Source: Halovibrio variabilis
GTDB taxonomy: Bacteria; Pseudomonadota; Gammaproteobacteria; Pseudomonadales; Halomonadaceae
Reading direction: 5' to 3'
Length of the DNA stretch: 64,000 nt
Assembly: GCF_007991175.1 (NCBI RefSeq)
Contig: NZ_BJXV01000009.1
Span: 180,054 to 244,053 of the forward strand
Both the position numbers and the translations under genes were made by a program. A model generated the notes under the pieces. It saw only the letters and a program-made list of their open reading frames with translations, had not been told where the DNA came from and ran no database searches. Below, in pieces: positions 54,988-63,987 of this stretch. How positions within the stretch are numbered: position 1 is the stretch's first letter; each line of letters begins with the position of its first letter.

Positions 54988-55932
54988 ATGCAGATTATTG
55001 ATCCCCGCTCAGGTGAACCGCTGACTGCGGATACCGGAACTACCGACGCCCCCGCGCCGGATGCTGAACAGGCAGCGGTGCGCCCTGAAGATGTGATTAT
55101 CGAGCTCAATGCCGGCAATATTCAGCAGGTGCTGGAAGCTTCTATGAAGGTGCCGGTGCTGATGGGCTGCTACTCGCCAGCCAACGCTGCCAGCAATACC
55201 CTGTTAACGGTGCTGGATAAGGTGGTGGTTGAGTACGCGGGTGCCTTTCTGCTCGCCAAGCTCGATATCGACGCCAACCCGGAAATTGGCGGCCAGCTGG
55301 GCGTGCAGTCGGTACCCGATGTGAAACTGGTCAGCCAAGGCGGCTTGGTTGATGGTTTCCAGGGCGCGCTGCCAGAGAAGGAAGTGCGCGAGTGGCTCAA
55401 CCGCTACTTCCCAGCGCCTGGCGAAGCGCCGCCCAGTCCTGAAGAGCAGGCTGAAGAAGCGCTCAATGCAGGCGATACCGCTGCCGCGCGTGATATCTAT
55501 CAAACGCTGATGGGCCAGTACCCAGAGTATTATCCCTATCAGGTGGCGTTTGCCCGCGTTCTGGTGGCCGAAGGGCGCACCAACGAGGCACGTGAAGTAA
55601 TCGACAACCTGCCGCCGGAAGAGCGCGACGCCGTGCCCGCGCGGGGCGTGCGCGCCAGCATCGAATTTAGCGAGCAAGCACCGTCTGCCGATGAGATTGC
55701 AGCACTGGGCGAACGTACCGATAGCGAAGCGCAGTACCAGCGCGCGCTGCGCCAGATTGCCGATGGTCACTACGATACAGGGCTGGAAGCGTTGCTTACT
55801 TTGATGAAGCAGGACCGCGCCTACAACGATGACGCAGCGCGCAAGACGCTATTGCAAGTATTTGATGCGCTAGGCGCCGACCACCCGCTGACCGTCGCCT
55901 ACCGTCGCAAGCTCTTTGCCATGCTCTACTGA
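54988..55932 (+). CDS. cnoX: CnoX/YbbN-like thioredoxin-fold chaperedoxin with TPR domain
   Basis: The 314-residue cytoplasmic protein has a thioredoxin-like domain (about 35-145) and a C-terminal TPR region (EQAEEALNAGDTAAARDIYQ onward), the layout of CnoX, a holdase that passes clients to GroEL and DnaK. The active-site loop reads GCYSPANA: Cys61 is present but the CXXC pair is not, as in E. coli CnoX. The start at 54988 gives the beginning MQIIDPRSGEPL. The ending KLFAMLY is typical. Confidence 0.85.
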   Translation: MQIIDPRSGEPLTADTGTTDAPAPDAEQAAVRPEDVIIELNAGNIQQVLEASMKVPVLMGCYSPANAASNTLLTVLDKVVVEYAGAFLLAKLDIDANPEIGGQLGVQSVPDVKLVSQGGLVDGFQGALPEKEVREWLNRYFPAPGEAPPSPEEQAEEALNAGDTAAARDIYQTLMGQYPEYYPYQVAFARVLVAEGRTNEAREVIDNLPPEERDAVPARGVRASIEFSEQAPSADEIAALGERTDSEAQYQRALRQIADGHYDTGLEALLTLMKQDRAYNDDAARKTLLQVFDALGADHPLTVAYRRKLFAMLY

Positions 55933-55952
55933 GACCGGTTAAAAACGCGTCT

Positions 55953-57119
55953 TCAATCCCGCTTCAGCACTAGATCCATTCGCGACAACGCCGCTTCCAG
56001 CTGGGTAGCGGTGGTGCCAAAGTTAAGCCGCACAAAGCCGGGGCTGCCAAAGGCCGCCCCGTCAGAGAGCGCGACTCCTGCCTCGTTGAGCAGCGTCTTA
56101 TGCGGCGCGGCGCCCAGCCCCGCCTCGCGCATATCCAGCCACGCCAGATAGGTCGACTCCGGCGCACTTAAGTGTACGCCCGGCCACGTGGCTACGCGCG
56201 CCTGCAGCGTCGCACGGTGTTCACGCAGCACGCTCAAAAGCGCCTGACGCCACGGCTCACCGTCTCGATACGCGGCTTGTGCGGCGACCAAGCCTAATAC
56301 GTTGCCGTCGGGCAATAACCCCTTGGTCGCTGCTGCAAAGCGCTGGCGTAGCTGAGGGTCGGAAATCACCGCGCAGGCGCTGGTCAGCCCGGCCAGGTTA
56401 AAGGTTTTCGACGGTGCCCAGAGGGTGATCGTCCGCTTTGCCAGTTCTGGAAACATGGCGGCTAAGGGGCGATGGCGGGCGCCTGGGTCTAATAGCAGGT
56501 CGCAGTGCAGTTCGTCAGAGACTACCCACAGATCGTGACGCTCCGCTAGCTCAGCCAGTCCAGCAAGCTCCTCATGCCGCCATACGCGCCCCGTCGGGTT
56601 GTGGGGATGGCACCACAGCAGCAAGCGGGTTCGCGGCGTTATGGCGGCCTCCAATGCCTGGATATCCAGCTGCCAAGGCTCGCCGGGGGCTGCTGGCTCG
56701 GCCAACGCCGCCTGCTGAGGCAATCGCCCGGTACGCTCAGCAACGGCCAGAAACGGCGGGTAGATAGGCGTTACAGTTAGCACGCCGTCGCCTGGCTCGG
56801 TTAGCGCTAACGCCGCCAGGTGCAAAGCAGGCACTACGCCAGGCAGCCACTGTTGCCACTCAGGCTGAATGGGCCAGTCGTAGTGACGGGCACTCCACTG
56901 GCAGAGGGTTTCTGTTAACGTAGCGGGTACTTCGCCATAGCCATAAATGCCATGGGCCACCCGTGCCTGCAAGGCATCAATGACGGCGGGTGGGGAGCGA
57001 AAATCCATATCGGCGACCCATAGGGGCAGCACGTCAGCATCGTAGCGGTGCCATTTTTGCGATGCCCAGCCACCTTTGGGATGGCGTCGTTCCACAGGCG
57101 TGGCAAAATCGTAGGCCAT
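55953..57119 (-). CDS. patB: MalY/PatB-type PLP-dependent C-S lyase (class I/II aminotransferase fold)
   Basis: The 388-residue enzyme resembles cystathionine beta-lyase PatB/MalY. It shows WVADMDFRSPPAVIDAL at the start, WCHPHNPTGRVW, and the PLP Lys in LWAPSKTFNLAGL. It should cleave cystathionine or a related C-S bond. ATG 57119 is chosen; a GTG at 57131 would add four residues. Neither has a strong Shine-Dalgarno. It is divergent from a small unrecognised gene, whose longest form would overlap its start. Confidence 0.85.
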   Translation of the reverse strand: MAYDFATPVERRHPKGGWASQKWHRYDADVLPLWVADMDFRSPPAVIDALQARVAHGIYGYGEVPATLTETLCQWSARHYDWPIQPEWQQWLPGVVPALHLAALALTEPGDGVLTVTPIYPPFLAVAERTGRLPQQAALAEPAAPGEPWQLDIQALEAAITPRTRLLLWCHPHNPTGRVWRHEELAGLAELAERHDLWVVSDELHCDLLLDPGARHRPLAAMFPELAKRTITLWAPSKTFNLAGLTSACAVISDPQLRQRFAAATKGLLPDGNVLGLVAAQAAYRDGEPWRQALLSVLREHRATLQARVATWPGVHLSAPESTYLAWLDMREAGLGAAPHKTLLNEAGVALSDGAAFGSPGFVRLNFGTTATQLEAALSRMDLVLKRD

Positions 57120-57147
57120 GAAAAAACTCACTCATTCAATAAGGGTT

Positions 57148-57588
57148 ATGCCAAGCATGCCGCAAGATGACTTTTATACCAAGATGCGGGCAGGATTGCC
57201 GGCGCTGTTGCGGCAGTGGCGGGCACTTGGCCAAGCCGATGCGGATCGCTTGGCGTTGATTCTCGCAGAGACTGCCCGCGTGGCAAAGCTAGGCGAACCC
57301 GAGGTCACGCCCAGCGGCGCGACGCTGGATCATTGGAGCACCGCCAGCGCTGAGGATATTCCGCTCTGGGCGCCACGCACCGCGGTCTTTTTGCTCAATC
57401 AAATGCCTGCTCGCCCGCTCCCCGATAGCGACGCTGAAGCCTGCGCCTGGGCTTACTGCTGGCTACGTAACCGCTCGTTTGATTCACTGCAAGCGGCCCA
57501 TGACGCACTCCCAGAACACTTAAAAGCGCCATTGCAAGAGGCTCTAGAGGCTGCTTGGCGTGACCAGCAGGGGCTGCGCTTGGTCTAA
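57148..57588 (+). CDS. Unrecognised small soluble protein
   Basis: The frame encodes about 146 residues, with no signal or membrane segment, and reads PALLRQWRALGQADADRLALILAE and WLRNRSFDSLQAAHDALP, a helical, Leu- and Ala-rich protein. I do not recognise the family. The start is uncertain: 57148 and 57157 both lie near AAGGG, and 57118 would overlap the aminotransferase start. Codon use is like that of the neighbours, so it is probably a real gene. Confidence 0.6.
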   Translation: MPSMPQDDFYTKMRAGLPALLRQWRALGQADADRLALILAETARVAKLGEPEVTPSGATLDHWSTASAEDIPLWAPRTAVFLLNQMPARPLPDSDAEACAWAYCWLRNRSFDSLQAAHDALPEHLKAPLQEALEAAWRDQQGLRLV

Positions 57589-57692
57589 GACGTGCCAACG
57601 TCAGGTTTGACCAAGCGCCTGCTTGAGCTAACCCTGAACACTCGCTGCTAATCCTTTTTATTAGAACACGTTCATTAGCACAAGGACTTGCC

Positions 57693-58100
57693 ATGTTCAC
57701 CCGCACCATTGAGCCCGCGTTTTATGACACCGATGCCTTAGGGCATATCAATAACACACGCCTGCCTGCGTGGTTTGAACTTGCCCGCAATGACCTGTTC
57801 AAACTGTTTACGCCCGACTTAAATCCCCGGCATTGGCGCTTGATCATGGCACGCATGGAAGTCGATTACCGGGCTGAACTGTTTTATGGTCACGATATCG
57901 AAATACGTACCTATTTAACCCGTTTAGGTAATAGTTCGTTTACGGTGACCCAGGAAGCACGCCAGCACGATAAACTGACGAACCTGGGTCATACGGTTAT
58001 GGTGCAGTACGACCACCAGGCCAAATGCGCCATGCCGATTGAGGGCGATCTGCGAGAAACGCTCACGTCGCATCTGCAAGATGCACCTGACCCCGCCTGA
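57693..58100 (+). CDS. Acyl-CoA thioesterase, hot-dog fold (4HBT/YbgC-FadM type)
   Basis: The 135-residue protein shows the 4HBT start FYDTDALGHINNTRLPAWFE with the catalytic Asp14. It should hydrolyse an acyl-CoA, but the chain length is unknown. It is followed by two genes in the same direction that may form a unit with it. Confidence 0.88.
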   Translation: MFTRTIEPAFYDTDALGHINNTRLPAWFELARNDLFKLFTPDLNPRHWRLIMARMEVDYRAELFYGHDIEIRTYLTRLGNSSFTVTQEARQHDKLTNLGHTVMVQYDHQAKCAMPIEGDLRETLTSHLQDAPDPA

Positions 58101-58142
58101 TTGACACTACCCCGCGCTAACGAGGCAACAGGAGCCGACACA

Positions 58143-58445
58143 ATGGCAATCCGCTACAACCTCTGGATAGACCCTGACAACGTCGCCCAGCACCGCGCTG
58201 TCGAAGCCGACCTTGAGCGCTATTTTGTCGAGCGCTTTGCCGACTATCCGCATATCCGCTTGTTTGGCGCCGACCCCTACGATTATGATGCCCCTTTCAA
58301 TCGCCTTTACGACGTACTGATGGCACGAGCCGCCGAATACTGTGAGCGGACGTGGTGCTATGTCGCGTCGCCCGAACAGCTCAATCGCTGCTTTTTCCGC
58401 GCCGTTGGCCGCTCGACTAAATTTGTTCAAGACGACCGTTCGTGA
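58143..58445 (+). CDS. Unrecognised 100-residue protein
   Basis: From ATG 58143 (CAGGAG upstream) the protein is rich in Tyr, Asp, Arg and Cys (IRLFGADPYDYDAPFNRLYD, YCERTWCYVASPEQL). I do not recognise its family. The stop overlaps the GTG start of the DUF501 gene by 4 bp (GTGA), so the two are coupled. Confidence 0.7.
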   Translation: MAIRYNLWIDPDNVAQHRAVEADLERYFVERFADYPHIRLFGADPYDYDAPFNRLYDVLMARAAEYCERTWCYVASPEQLNRCFFRAVGRSTKFVQDDRS

Positions 58446-58993
58446 GAGACCAACCGATGGTGATACGCACCAATCAAGCGCCTGACGAGCATCAGCTCGC
58501 TATCATTGCCCATCAGCTCGGCCGCGCACCGCGCGGCATTGAAGCAGTGGCCGCCACCGACAGCCAAGGCACCCCGCTGGTACTGCGCATGGCACCGATT
58601 GTCGATGGCAAACCTTTCCCCACGCTGTATTGGCTCTGCTCAGACGTACTGAAGGTAGAGATTTCTCGCATTGAAGCCGTGGGCGTTATCAAATCGCTTG
58701 AGCAGCGCCTGCAGGAAGAGCCCGAATTTCTCGCCGCTTACCAGCAGAGCCATCGCGACTATGTGGCCGCCCGCTGGGGCTCTATGAGCGCTGCTCAGCG
58801 TGAAGAGGTGGCTAAGTTAGGTTACACCAATGTGCTGACCGAGCGCGGTATTGGCGGCATTAGCAACTGGCAGCAGATTCGCTGCCTGCATACCCAATAC
58901 GCTCACCACCTGTGCGGCGATAATGTAATTGGGCAATGGATGGATCAACATCATCAAGTAGACCGCTTTCTGCCTTCAGAAACGTCTCCTTGA
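58442..58993 (+). CDS. DUF501-family protein
   Basis: The 183-residue protein matches DUF501: QLGRAPRGIEAVAA, GTPLVLRMAPIVDGKPFPTLYWLCSD, and late conserved Cys and His (IRCLHTQYAHHL) that could bind metal. Its function is unknown. The GTG start at 58442 is inferred from the 4-bp overlap with the preceding stop; ATG 58457 is the alternative. Confidence 0.8.
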   Translation: MRDQPMVIRTNQAPDEHQLAIIAHQLGRAPRGIEAVAATDSQGTPLVLRMAPIVDGKPFPTLYWLCSDVLKVEISRIEAVGVIKSLEQRLQEEPEFLAAYQQSHRDYVAARWGSMSAAQREEVAKLGYTNVLTERGIGGISNWQQIRCLHTQYAHHLCGDNVIGQWMDQHHQVDRFLPSETSP

Positions 58994-59039
58994 GCGTCTT
59001 TTTAGCTACGTTCATTTTTAAAGACAGGGAAGCAAACAA

Positions 59040-59582
59040 ATGGCTCGAATTTGCGTTTATCTGGGTTCACGTGAAGGCCATAGCCCCGCTTTTCGTGAAG
59101 CAACCAATGCCTTGGGGCGCACGCTCGCGGAGCGCGGTCACTCGCTGGTGTATGGTGGCGCGCGCGTTGGTCTGATGGGTGAGCTGGCCAACGCGGCCCT
59201 GGCGGCAGGCGGTGCAGTAACCGGCGTGATGCCCGATCACCTAGTCGAGCGCGAGCAGGCCCACTTTGGCCTGAGCGAGTTGATTCGGGTGCGCAATATG
59301 CACGAACGCAAAGCCACCATGGCGGCCAATGCCGATGCGTTTATTGCCTTGCCAGGCGGGATTGGGACGTTTGAAGAGCTATTCGAGATATGGACCTGGG
59401 GCTACCTGGGGTTACATGAAAAACCCATGGGCTTGCTGAATATCGATGAATTCTATTCACCGCTGCTAAGCTTTTTAGACAACACCGTTAGCCACGGTTT
59501 TTTAACATCGACGACGCGCGATATGCTACTCGACGCCCCGACACCCACTGAACTGCTTGATACGTTAGAAACCCTGCTATAG
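59040..59582 (+). CDS. LOG-family nucleotide phosphoribohydrolase
   Basis: The 180-residue cytoplasmic enzyme has the LOG motifs: VYGGARVGLMG, the NMHERKATM segment, and PGGIGTFEELFEIWTW (Pro105 onward). Relatives cleave the N-glycosidic bond of cytokinin-type or AMP-like 5'-monophosphates to free base and ribose-5-phosphate. AGGGAAGC precedes the start. The physiological substrate in this organism is not known. Confidence 0.9.
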   Translation: MARICVYLGSREGHSPAFREATNALGRTLAERGHSLVYGGARVGLMGELANAALAAGGAVTGVMPDHLVEREQAHFGLSELIRVRNMHERKATMAANADAFIALPGGIGTFEELFEIWTWGYLGLHEKPMGLLNIDEFYSPLLSFLDNTVSHGFLTSTTRDMLLDAPTPTELLDTLETLL

Positions 59583-59603
59583 CGCTATCACCAAGCGGGG
59601 TAA

Positions 59604-60110
59604 CTAGCGCTGCTCGGTCAGCCTGCGGGTATGCTGATAGGTCAATTGCAGCAAGCGGGCATCTTCCCCTGCCCGGTGGCGGTGGATGCCCTGCTCGGCG
59701 ATCATCGCCTCTTTAGTATCGCTCCACAGCGCCTGCTGCTCCTCGCTAAGCAAAATTCTTAATGCCTCAAGGCGAAAACGCGGCAGCATACCGGCATGAT
59801 GAAACAGTAGCGACAGCCAGGTATTATCGTAGCCCCAACTATCGCTGTAGGCCTTGCCCAGCTCGCTCATTTCATCGTTAAGCCATTGGGCGACTTGGCG
59901 CACCGGATAACCCTCCTGAACCAATCGGTCACGGGTGATGCCGTGCAGCAGCTCAGCCTTGGGGTCCCAATGTGTCCACTCGTCCAGCGGTTGAATAAGG
60001 AAGGCACAGCAGCTTCCATCGGCACGCGCAATGCCGACTTCAATGGGGTAGCTGCCGCGCCCAAACCCGGACGCTTCAATATCTAGTACTGTGGGTAGCG
60101 TCTCAGACAC
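59604..60110 (-). CDS. DEDDh-type 3'-5' exonuclease-like protein
   Basis: The 168-residue protein has DIEASGFGRGSYPIEVGIA (Asp10, Glu12 as the first metal ligands), SDSWGYDNTW for motif II, and HRAGEDARLLQLTYQ for motif III with His and Asp. It is short, like a stand-alone nuclease of the RNase T/DnaQ family. Its target (RNA or DNA) is unclear. It is convergent with the LOG gene. Confidence 0.8.
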   Translation of the reverse strand: MSETLPTVLDIEASGFGRGSYPIEVGIARADGSCCAFLIQPLDEWTHWDPKAELLHGITRDRLVQEGYPVRQVAQWLNDEMSELGKAYSDSWGYDNTWLSLLFHHAGMLPRFRLEALRILLSEEQQALWSDTKEAMIAEQGIHRHRAGEDARLLQLTYQHTRRLTEQR

Positions 60111-60142
60111 AACCTTCCTTCCTCAATCAAACCGCAGTCGCG

Positions 60143-60637
60143 TCATGCCGCAGCCACGTCGTTTAGCGTCTGCTGTTCAGCCTGGCGCTGCCAATAAGCC
60201 GCTCGCTCACTATCTACCGCCAAGCCTAGCTCACCCAGGCGGTAAGCCCGGGCAAGACGCTCGGCAGCTAAATAGTGGCCTGACTGAGCAGCACGTGCGT
60301 ACCACGTGACCGCATAGTCTTCGCGGCGCGGGTACTGAATACAGCCGTGCTCGTGGATTTTCGCCAACTGATACTGGGACTTTATATCCCCGGCTTGCGC
60401 TGCTTCCAAGACGTAGCGCGCCCCTCGGGCTCTGTCCTGGGGCGTCTGACTGCGATGAAACAACATATGGCCGTAAACGGACAGCGCATCGGGATGCCCT
60501 GCCTCTGCACAGCGCTTAAACAAGCGCATCGTTAAACGCTGGGTGCGCGGTGACCGCGGCAATAGCCAGCGATTATGAAACAGCCGTTCAGCCAGCCGAA
60601 ACTCTAGCCGTGTAAACAATGTTGATGCCTGCAGCAT
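60143..60637 (-). CDS. Sel1-repeat (TPR-like) protein
   Basis: The 164-residue protein has two or three Sel1 repeats (DALSVYGHMLFHRSQTPQDR, SQYQLAKIHEHGCIQY, AAQSGHYLAAERLARAYRLG), each with the small-residue pattern of the family. It is likely a protein-interaction module. It lies in the same direction as, and just before, the DEDD exonuclease gene (32 bp). Confidence 0.8.
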   Translation of the reverse strand: MLQASTLFTRLEFRLAERLFHNRWLLPRSPRTQRLTMRLFKRCAEAGHPDALSVYGHMLFHRSQTPQDRARGARYVLEAAQAGDIKSQYQLAKIHEHGCIQYPRREDYAVTWYARAAQSGHYLAAERLARAYRLGELGLAVDSERAAYWQRQAEQQTLNDVAAA

Positions 60638-60884
60638 GGCAAACCACCCTGCCTATCTGGTTGGAACCTTGGGCCAGCAGTGATATTAACAATAACCGCC
60701 AACCACACGAGAAACCGGCCTTTAGCCGGTCGATGGGCTGGCAAGCATACGCCTGCCTTTGCAACGACTCAACCCCATAATTTGCTGCTTTTGATGAGCC
60801 TCGCTAACATGCTGTACACACGCCGTGAACCACTCTGGTAATGGCTGCTTATCTGGTGGCAATTTCGCCTTAAAGGAGATGCAA

Positions 60885-61916
60885 ATGCAAACGCGCCCAC
60901 TTGGCAGAACCGGCCTAGAGGTCAGTCGACTCTGCTTAGGCACGATGACGTTTGGCGAGCAAAATAGCGAAGCCGAAGCCCACGAACAGCTTGATCGCGC
61001 CGTGGCGTTTGGGATCAACTTTATAGACACCGCTGAAATGTACCCTGTTCCGCCCATGGCTAAGACCCAAGGGCTTACCGAACGCTATATCGGTAGTTGG
61101 CTAAAGCAGCGCGGCTCCCGGGACGATGTCATTGTTGCCACCAAGGCCTCGGGTCCAGGCCTTGAGCATATTCGCGGGGGGCCACGACTCACCCGTGAGC
61201 ATATCCACCAGGCGATCGACTCAAGCCTTGAGCGGTTAAACACCGATTACGTTGACCTCTACCAACTGCACTGGCCAGACCGCCAAACCAACTTTTTTGG
61301 CAAGCTAGGCTATGTACATAGTGAAGAAGAAGATTCAACGCCGTTGGAAGAGACGTTATCAGCGCTGAAAGAGCTCGTCGATGCGGGCAAAGTGCGCGCC
61401 ATTGGGCTCTCCAATGAAACCCCTTGGGGGGTAATGCGCTCGCTGCAACTGGCCGATAAGCTGGACCTTCCGCGCGTCGCCTCCATTCAAAACCCCTACA
61501 ACCTGCTCAACCGCTCGTTCGAAGTAGGCCTGGCTGAAATAGCCCACCGGGAAGAGGTGGGTCTACTCGCCTATTCGCCACTCGCTTTTGGCGTACTCTC
61601 AGGCAAATACCTCAATGGCGCCCAGCCCGCTAAAGGGCGCTTGACGCTGTATGAGCGCTTTAAGCGCTATACGTCGCCAGAAGCCGAAGCGGCCACACAG
61701 GCTTACGCGGCTCTTGCTGAGAAACACGGGCTAGATCCTGCGCAAATGGCGCTGGCGTTTGTGAACTCACGTAGTTTCTTAACCAGCAATATCATTGGCG
61801 CGACCACCATGGAGCAATTGGAAAGCAACCTTGCCAGCGAAAGCCTCAAGTTGGACGATGAAGTGTTAGAGGCAATCGAGGATATTCACCGCCACATGCC
61901 CAACCCTTGCCCTTAA
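60885..61916 (+). CDS. tas: Aldo/keto reductase, Tas-like
   Basis: The 343-residue TIM-barrel reductase is close in length to E. coli Tas (346). It begins TRPLGRTGLEVSRLCLGTMTFGEQ, with Asp48 and Tyr53 in INFIDTAEMYPVPP, Lys in VIVATKASG and His in YQLHWPDR. It uses NADPH. The start at 60885 has AAGGAG six bases upstream. An intrinsic hairpin follows. Confidence 0.9.
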   Translation: MQTRPLGRTGLEVSRLCLGTMTFGEQNSEAEAHEQLDRAVAFGINFIDTAEMYPVPPMAKTQGLTERYIGSWLKQRGSRDDVIVATKASGPGLEHIRGGPRLTREHIHQAIDSSLERLNTDYVDLYQLHWPDRQTNFFGKLGYVHSEEEDSTPLEETLSALKELVDAGKVRAIGLSNETPWGVMRSLQLADKLDLPRVASIQNPYNLLNRSFEVGLAEIAHREEVGLLAYSPLAFGVLSGKYLNGAQPAKGRLTLYERFKRYTSPEAEAATQAYAALAEKHGLDPAQMALAFVNSRSFLTSNIIGATTMEQLESNLASESLKLDDEVLEAIEDIHRHMPNPCP

Positions 61917-61982
61917 GACAAGCCCTTAAGACAGGTGCTTAAACGTCTGAGCCGTTAGCTTCAACCCGCTATCGCTGCTATA

Positions 61983-62002
61983 GCCTCGGTCTTTGCCGAG
62001 GC
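61983..62002 (+). terminator. Terminator-like hairpin after tas
   Basis: GCCTCGG (61983-61989) pairs with CCGAGGC (61996-62002) over six bases. Only two T follow directly. Confidence 0.5.
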
Positions 62003-62071
62003 TTGGTATACTGTTCTTATTTATTGACAGCTTTCATACAAGGGCATTATCGACGGCCCCAGGAGCATGCG

Positions 62072-62851
62072 ATGTTGAGCGTTATTTCTCCAGCGAAAAC
62101 GCTGGATTTTGAAACCCCATCGACCACCGAGCAGGTGTCACAACCCGACTTTCTGAAACACAGCCAGGCGCTTATCGATATTTTGCGCGACTACTCCCCG
62201 CAGCAGATCAGCGAACTCATGGGCATCAGCGATAAATTGGCGGGCCTGAATGCGGCACGCTTTGCGCAGTGGCAACCTCCGTTTACGCTCAACAATGCAA
62301 AACCCGCCGCCCAGGCCTTTCAGGGCGACGTTTATACCGGCCTGCAGGCGGAGAATTTCACCGAGGCCGAGAACCATTACGCGCAAACGCACCTGCGCAT
62401 TCTTTCCGGCTTATATGGCCTGCTACGGCCCCTTGATTTGATCCAGGCCTACCGCCTGGAAATGGGCACCAAGCTGCCCAATAGCGCTGGTAAAGACCTG
62501 TATGCCTATTGGAAACCCATTCTGACGCCTGCACTCAATGAGGCCATCGCTGAAAGCGGCTCCAACGTGCTGGTTAACCTTGCCTCGAATGAGTATTTTA
62601 AAGCGGTGGATACCAAGCAGCTTAATGCGCGGGTCATTACGCCGGTGTTTAAAGATGAGAAAAATGGCAGCTTTAAAATCATTAGCTTCTACGCCAAAAA
62701 GGCTCGCGGGCTGATGAGCGCCTGGCTGATTCAGCAACAGGTCAACGACCCTGAACGTCTTAAAGGGTTTGACGTCGCTGGCTATCGCTTCGATGCGGCG
62801 GCTTCCCAAGGAGATAGCTTTGTTTTCACCCGCAAAGAAGCGGATCGCTAA
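62072..62851 (+). CDS. yaaA: Peroxide stress protein YaaA (DUF328/UPF0246)
   Basis: The 259-residue protein has the YaaA signature [16 protein letters not shown] at the start, followed by [32 protein letters not shown], and [13 protein letters not shown]. YaaA lowers free iron and protects DNA from peroxide in E. coli, where OxyR controls it. The start at 62072 has CAGGAG. An OxyR site was not identified. Confidence 0.94.
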   Translation: MLSVISPAKTLDFETPSTTEQVSQPDFLKHSQALIDILRDYSPQQISELMGISDKLAGLNAARFAQWQPPFTLNNAKPAAQAFQGDVYTGLQAENFTEAENHYAQTHLRILSGLYGLLRPLDLIQAYRLEMGTKLPNSAGKDLYAYWKPILTPALNEAIAESGSNVLVNLASNEYFKAVDTKQLNARVITPVFKDEKNGSFKIISFYAKKARGLMSAWLIQQQVNDPERLKGFDVAGYRFDAAASQGDSFVFTRKEADR

Positions 62852-62857
62852 AGCGAC

Positions 62858-63433
62858 CTAGAAAAACTGCAGGGAGCGTGACGAGCGTGGCTTGAGAAAG
62901 CGCCGGTGCGCCTCTTTAAACAGTGCCGTATCGCAGCGGTGCAACCACTCATAGGCGACCATATCCGCGGATACCGCCACCGCCCCGCTTGCGCAAACCC
63001 GTTCCCGGGCAAGCACCACCTCTTGCGGGCGGCGACTGGCACACGCCTCACTGAACCAGTACAGTTCGTAGCCTGCTTCTAACAACCCTAACCCCGTTTG
63101 CAGCACGCAAATATGCGCTTCCGTCCCGCACAGCACAATTTGTGTTTTTTCCGTTGCGTTGAGCGCTTCACGAAACTCGGCTTCTGCCATGGCGCCAAAA
63201 TGCCGTTTTTGCCATAGGCGGTAGCCAGTTAGAGAAGCCAGTAGGGCTGGTTCAGTGGCGCCTAATTTTTCCGGATTTTGCTCGGTCAGCCATACAGGCA
63301 CCTCAAGCAAGCTAGCCATTTCACCTAGCCAGCTCGCTTCGGTGAGAGCTTCTTGACCACCATTGATCGCAGGCAGTAGGCCCGCCTGAAAATCAACCAT
63401 TAACAGTAAGCTTTTGTCGCGCTGTAGCTGCAC
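62858..63433 (-). CDS. Isochorismatase-family cysteine hydrolase
   Basis: The 191-residue protein has the family triad Asp14 (LLLMVDFQAGL), Lys76 (WQKRHFG) and Cys109 (CGTEAHICVLQT), with cis-peptide GTEAH. It is of the YcaC-like group. The substrate is unknown. It is convergent with yaaA. Confidence 0.87.
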   Translation of the reverse strand: MQLQRDKSLLLMVDFQAGLLPAINGGQEALTEASWLGEMASLLEVPVWLTEQNPEKLGATEPALLASLTGYRLWQKRHFGAMAEAEFREALNATEKTQIVLCGTEAHICVLQTGLGLLEAGYELYWFSEACASRRPQEVVLARERVCASGAVAVSADMVAYEWLHRCDTALFKEAHRRFLKPRSSRSLQFF

Positions 63434-63491
63434 GTTGCATCCTCAATTTTTATCGTGATTTAGGCTACATAATAGACGTAATACAAACAAT

Positions 63492-63521
63492 AAAGCAGCC
63501 GCTCTTCAGCGACTGCTTTTT
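63492..63521. terminator. Terminator after the small lipoprotein gene
   Basis: AAAGCAG (63492-63498) pairs with CTGCTTT (63513-63519), with a further CGCT/AGCG inside. Five T follow on the plus strand, and T-rich sequence follows on the minus strand. Confidence 0.65.
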
Positions 63522-63547
63522 AACTCAACTATTTTCAACTATTCGAC

Positions 63548-63736
63548 TTAATTCTCGGCGGCATCTTCCATATCTTCGCCAAGCTCTTCCATATTTTCAC
63601 CGGCCTCTTCTGCAGCGTCATCAATGTTTTCACCCGCTTCTTCAGCAGGACCTTGATCGTCGCAAGCCATCAACCCGCCTGCCATCAAAGCCATTAATAG
63701 TGCGATGGCTAACTTCTTTGCTAGTGGCGTCGTCAT
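63548..63736 (-). CDS. Small acidic lipoprotein
   Basis: The 62-residue protein has a lipoprotein signal (LAKKLAIALLMALMAGGLMAC) with the acylated Cys at 25. After it comes a tail made almost only of Glu, Asp, Ala, Asn and Gly, with the repeat AEEAGEN. Such small acidic lipoproteins are common in halophiles and relatives; the role is unknown. GGAGGAG lies before the start. Confidence 0.75.
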   Translation of the reverse strand: MTTPLAKKLAIALLMALMAGGLMACDDQGPAEEAGENIDDAAEEAGENMEELGEDMEDAAEN

Positions 63737-63906
63737 ACCGTTTCTCCTCCTGAGATTTTACTTCTGGATACGTGCAGCATAATACTAGATGCTGCGTAGC
63801 AACAATGCCATGTGAAATACGCAATCTGTTGTTATAAATATATTTAAAAAGACTGTTTTAATATCATAAATGACTATAGCTTCATGTACTAGTGGAAGGC
63901 TGTTTT

Positions 63907-63987
63907 AGCTCGCGACCAATCAAGCTTCCAGCTCAGTAGGTGCACTGTGGCCTACAGACCTTGTGGGAGGGAGCTTCAGCTCGCGAC
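63907..63987. repeat. REP-like repeats near the window edge
   Basis: AGCTCGCGAC occurs at 63907-63916 and 63978-63987. The second lies in TGTGGGAGGGAGCTTCAGCTCGCGAC (63962-63987 in parts), with a GAGC-TTCA-GCTC hairpin, a form like the REP elements of pseudomonads and related bacteria. Confidence 0.6.
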
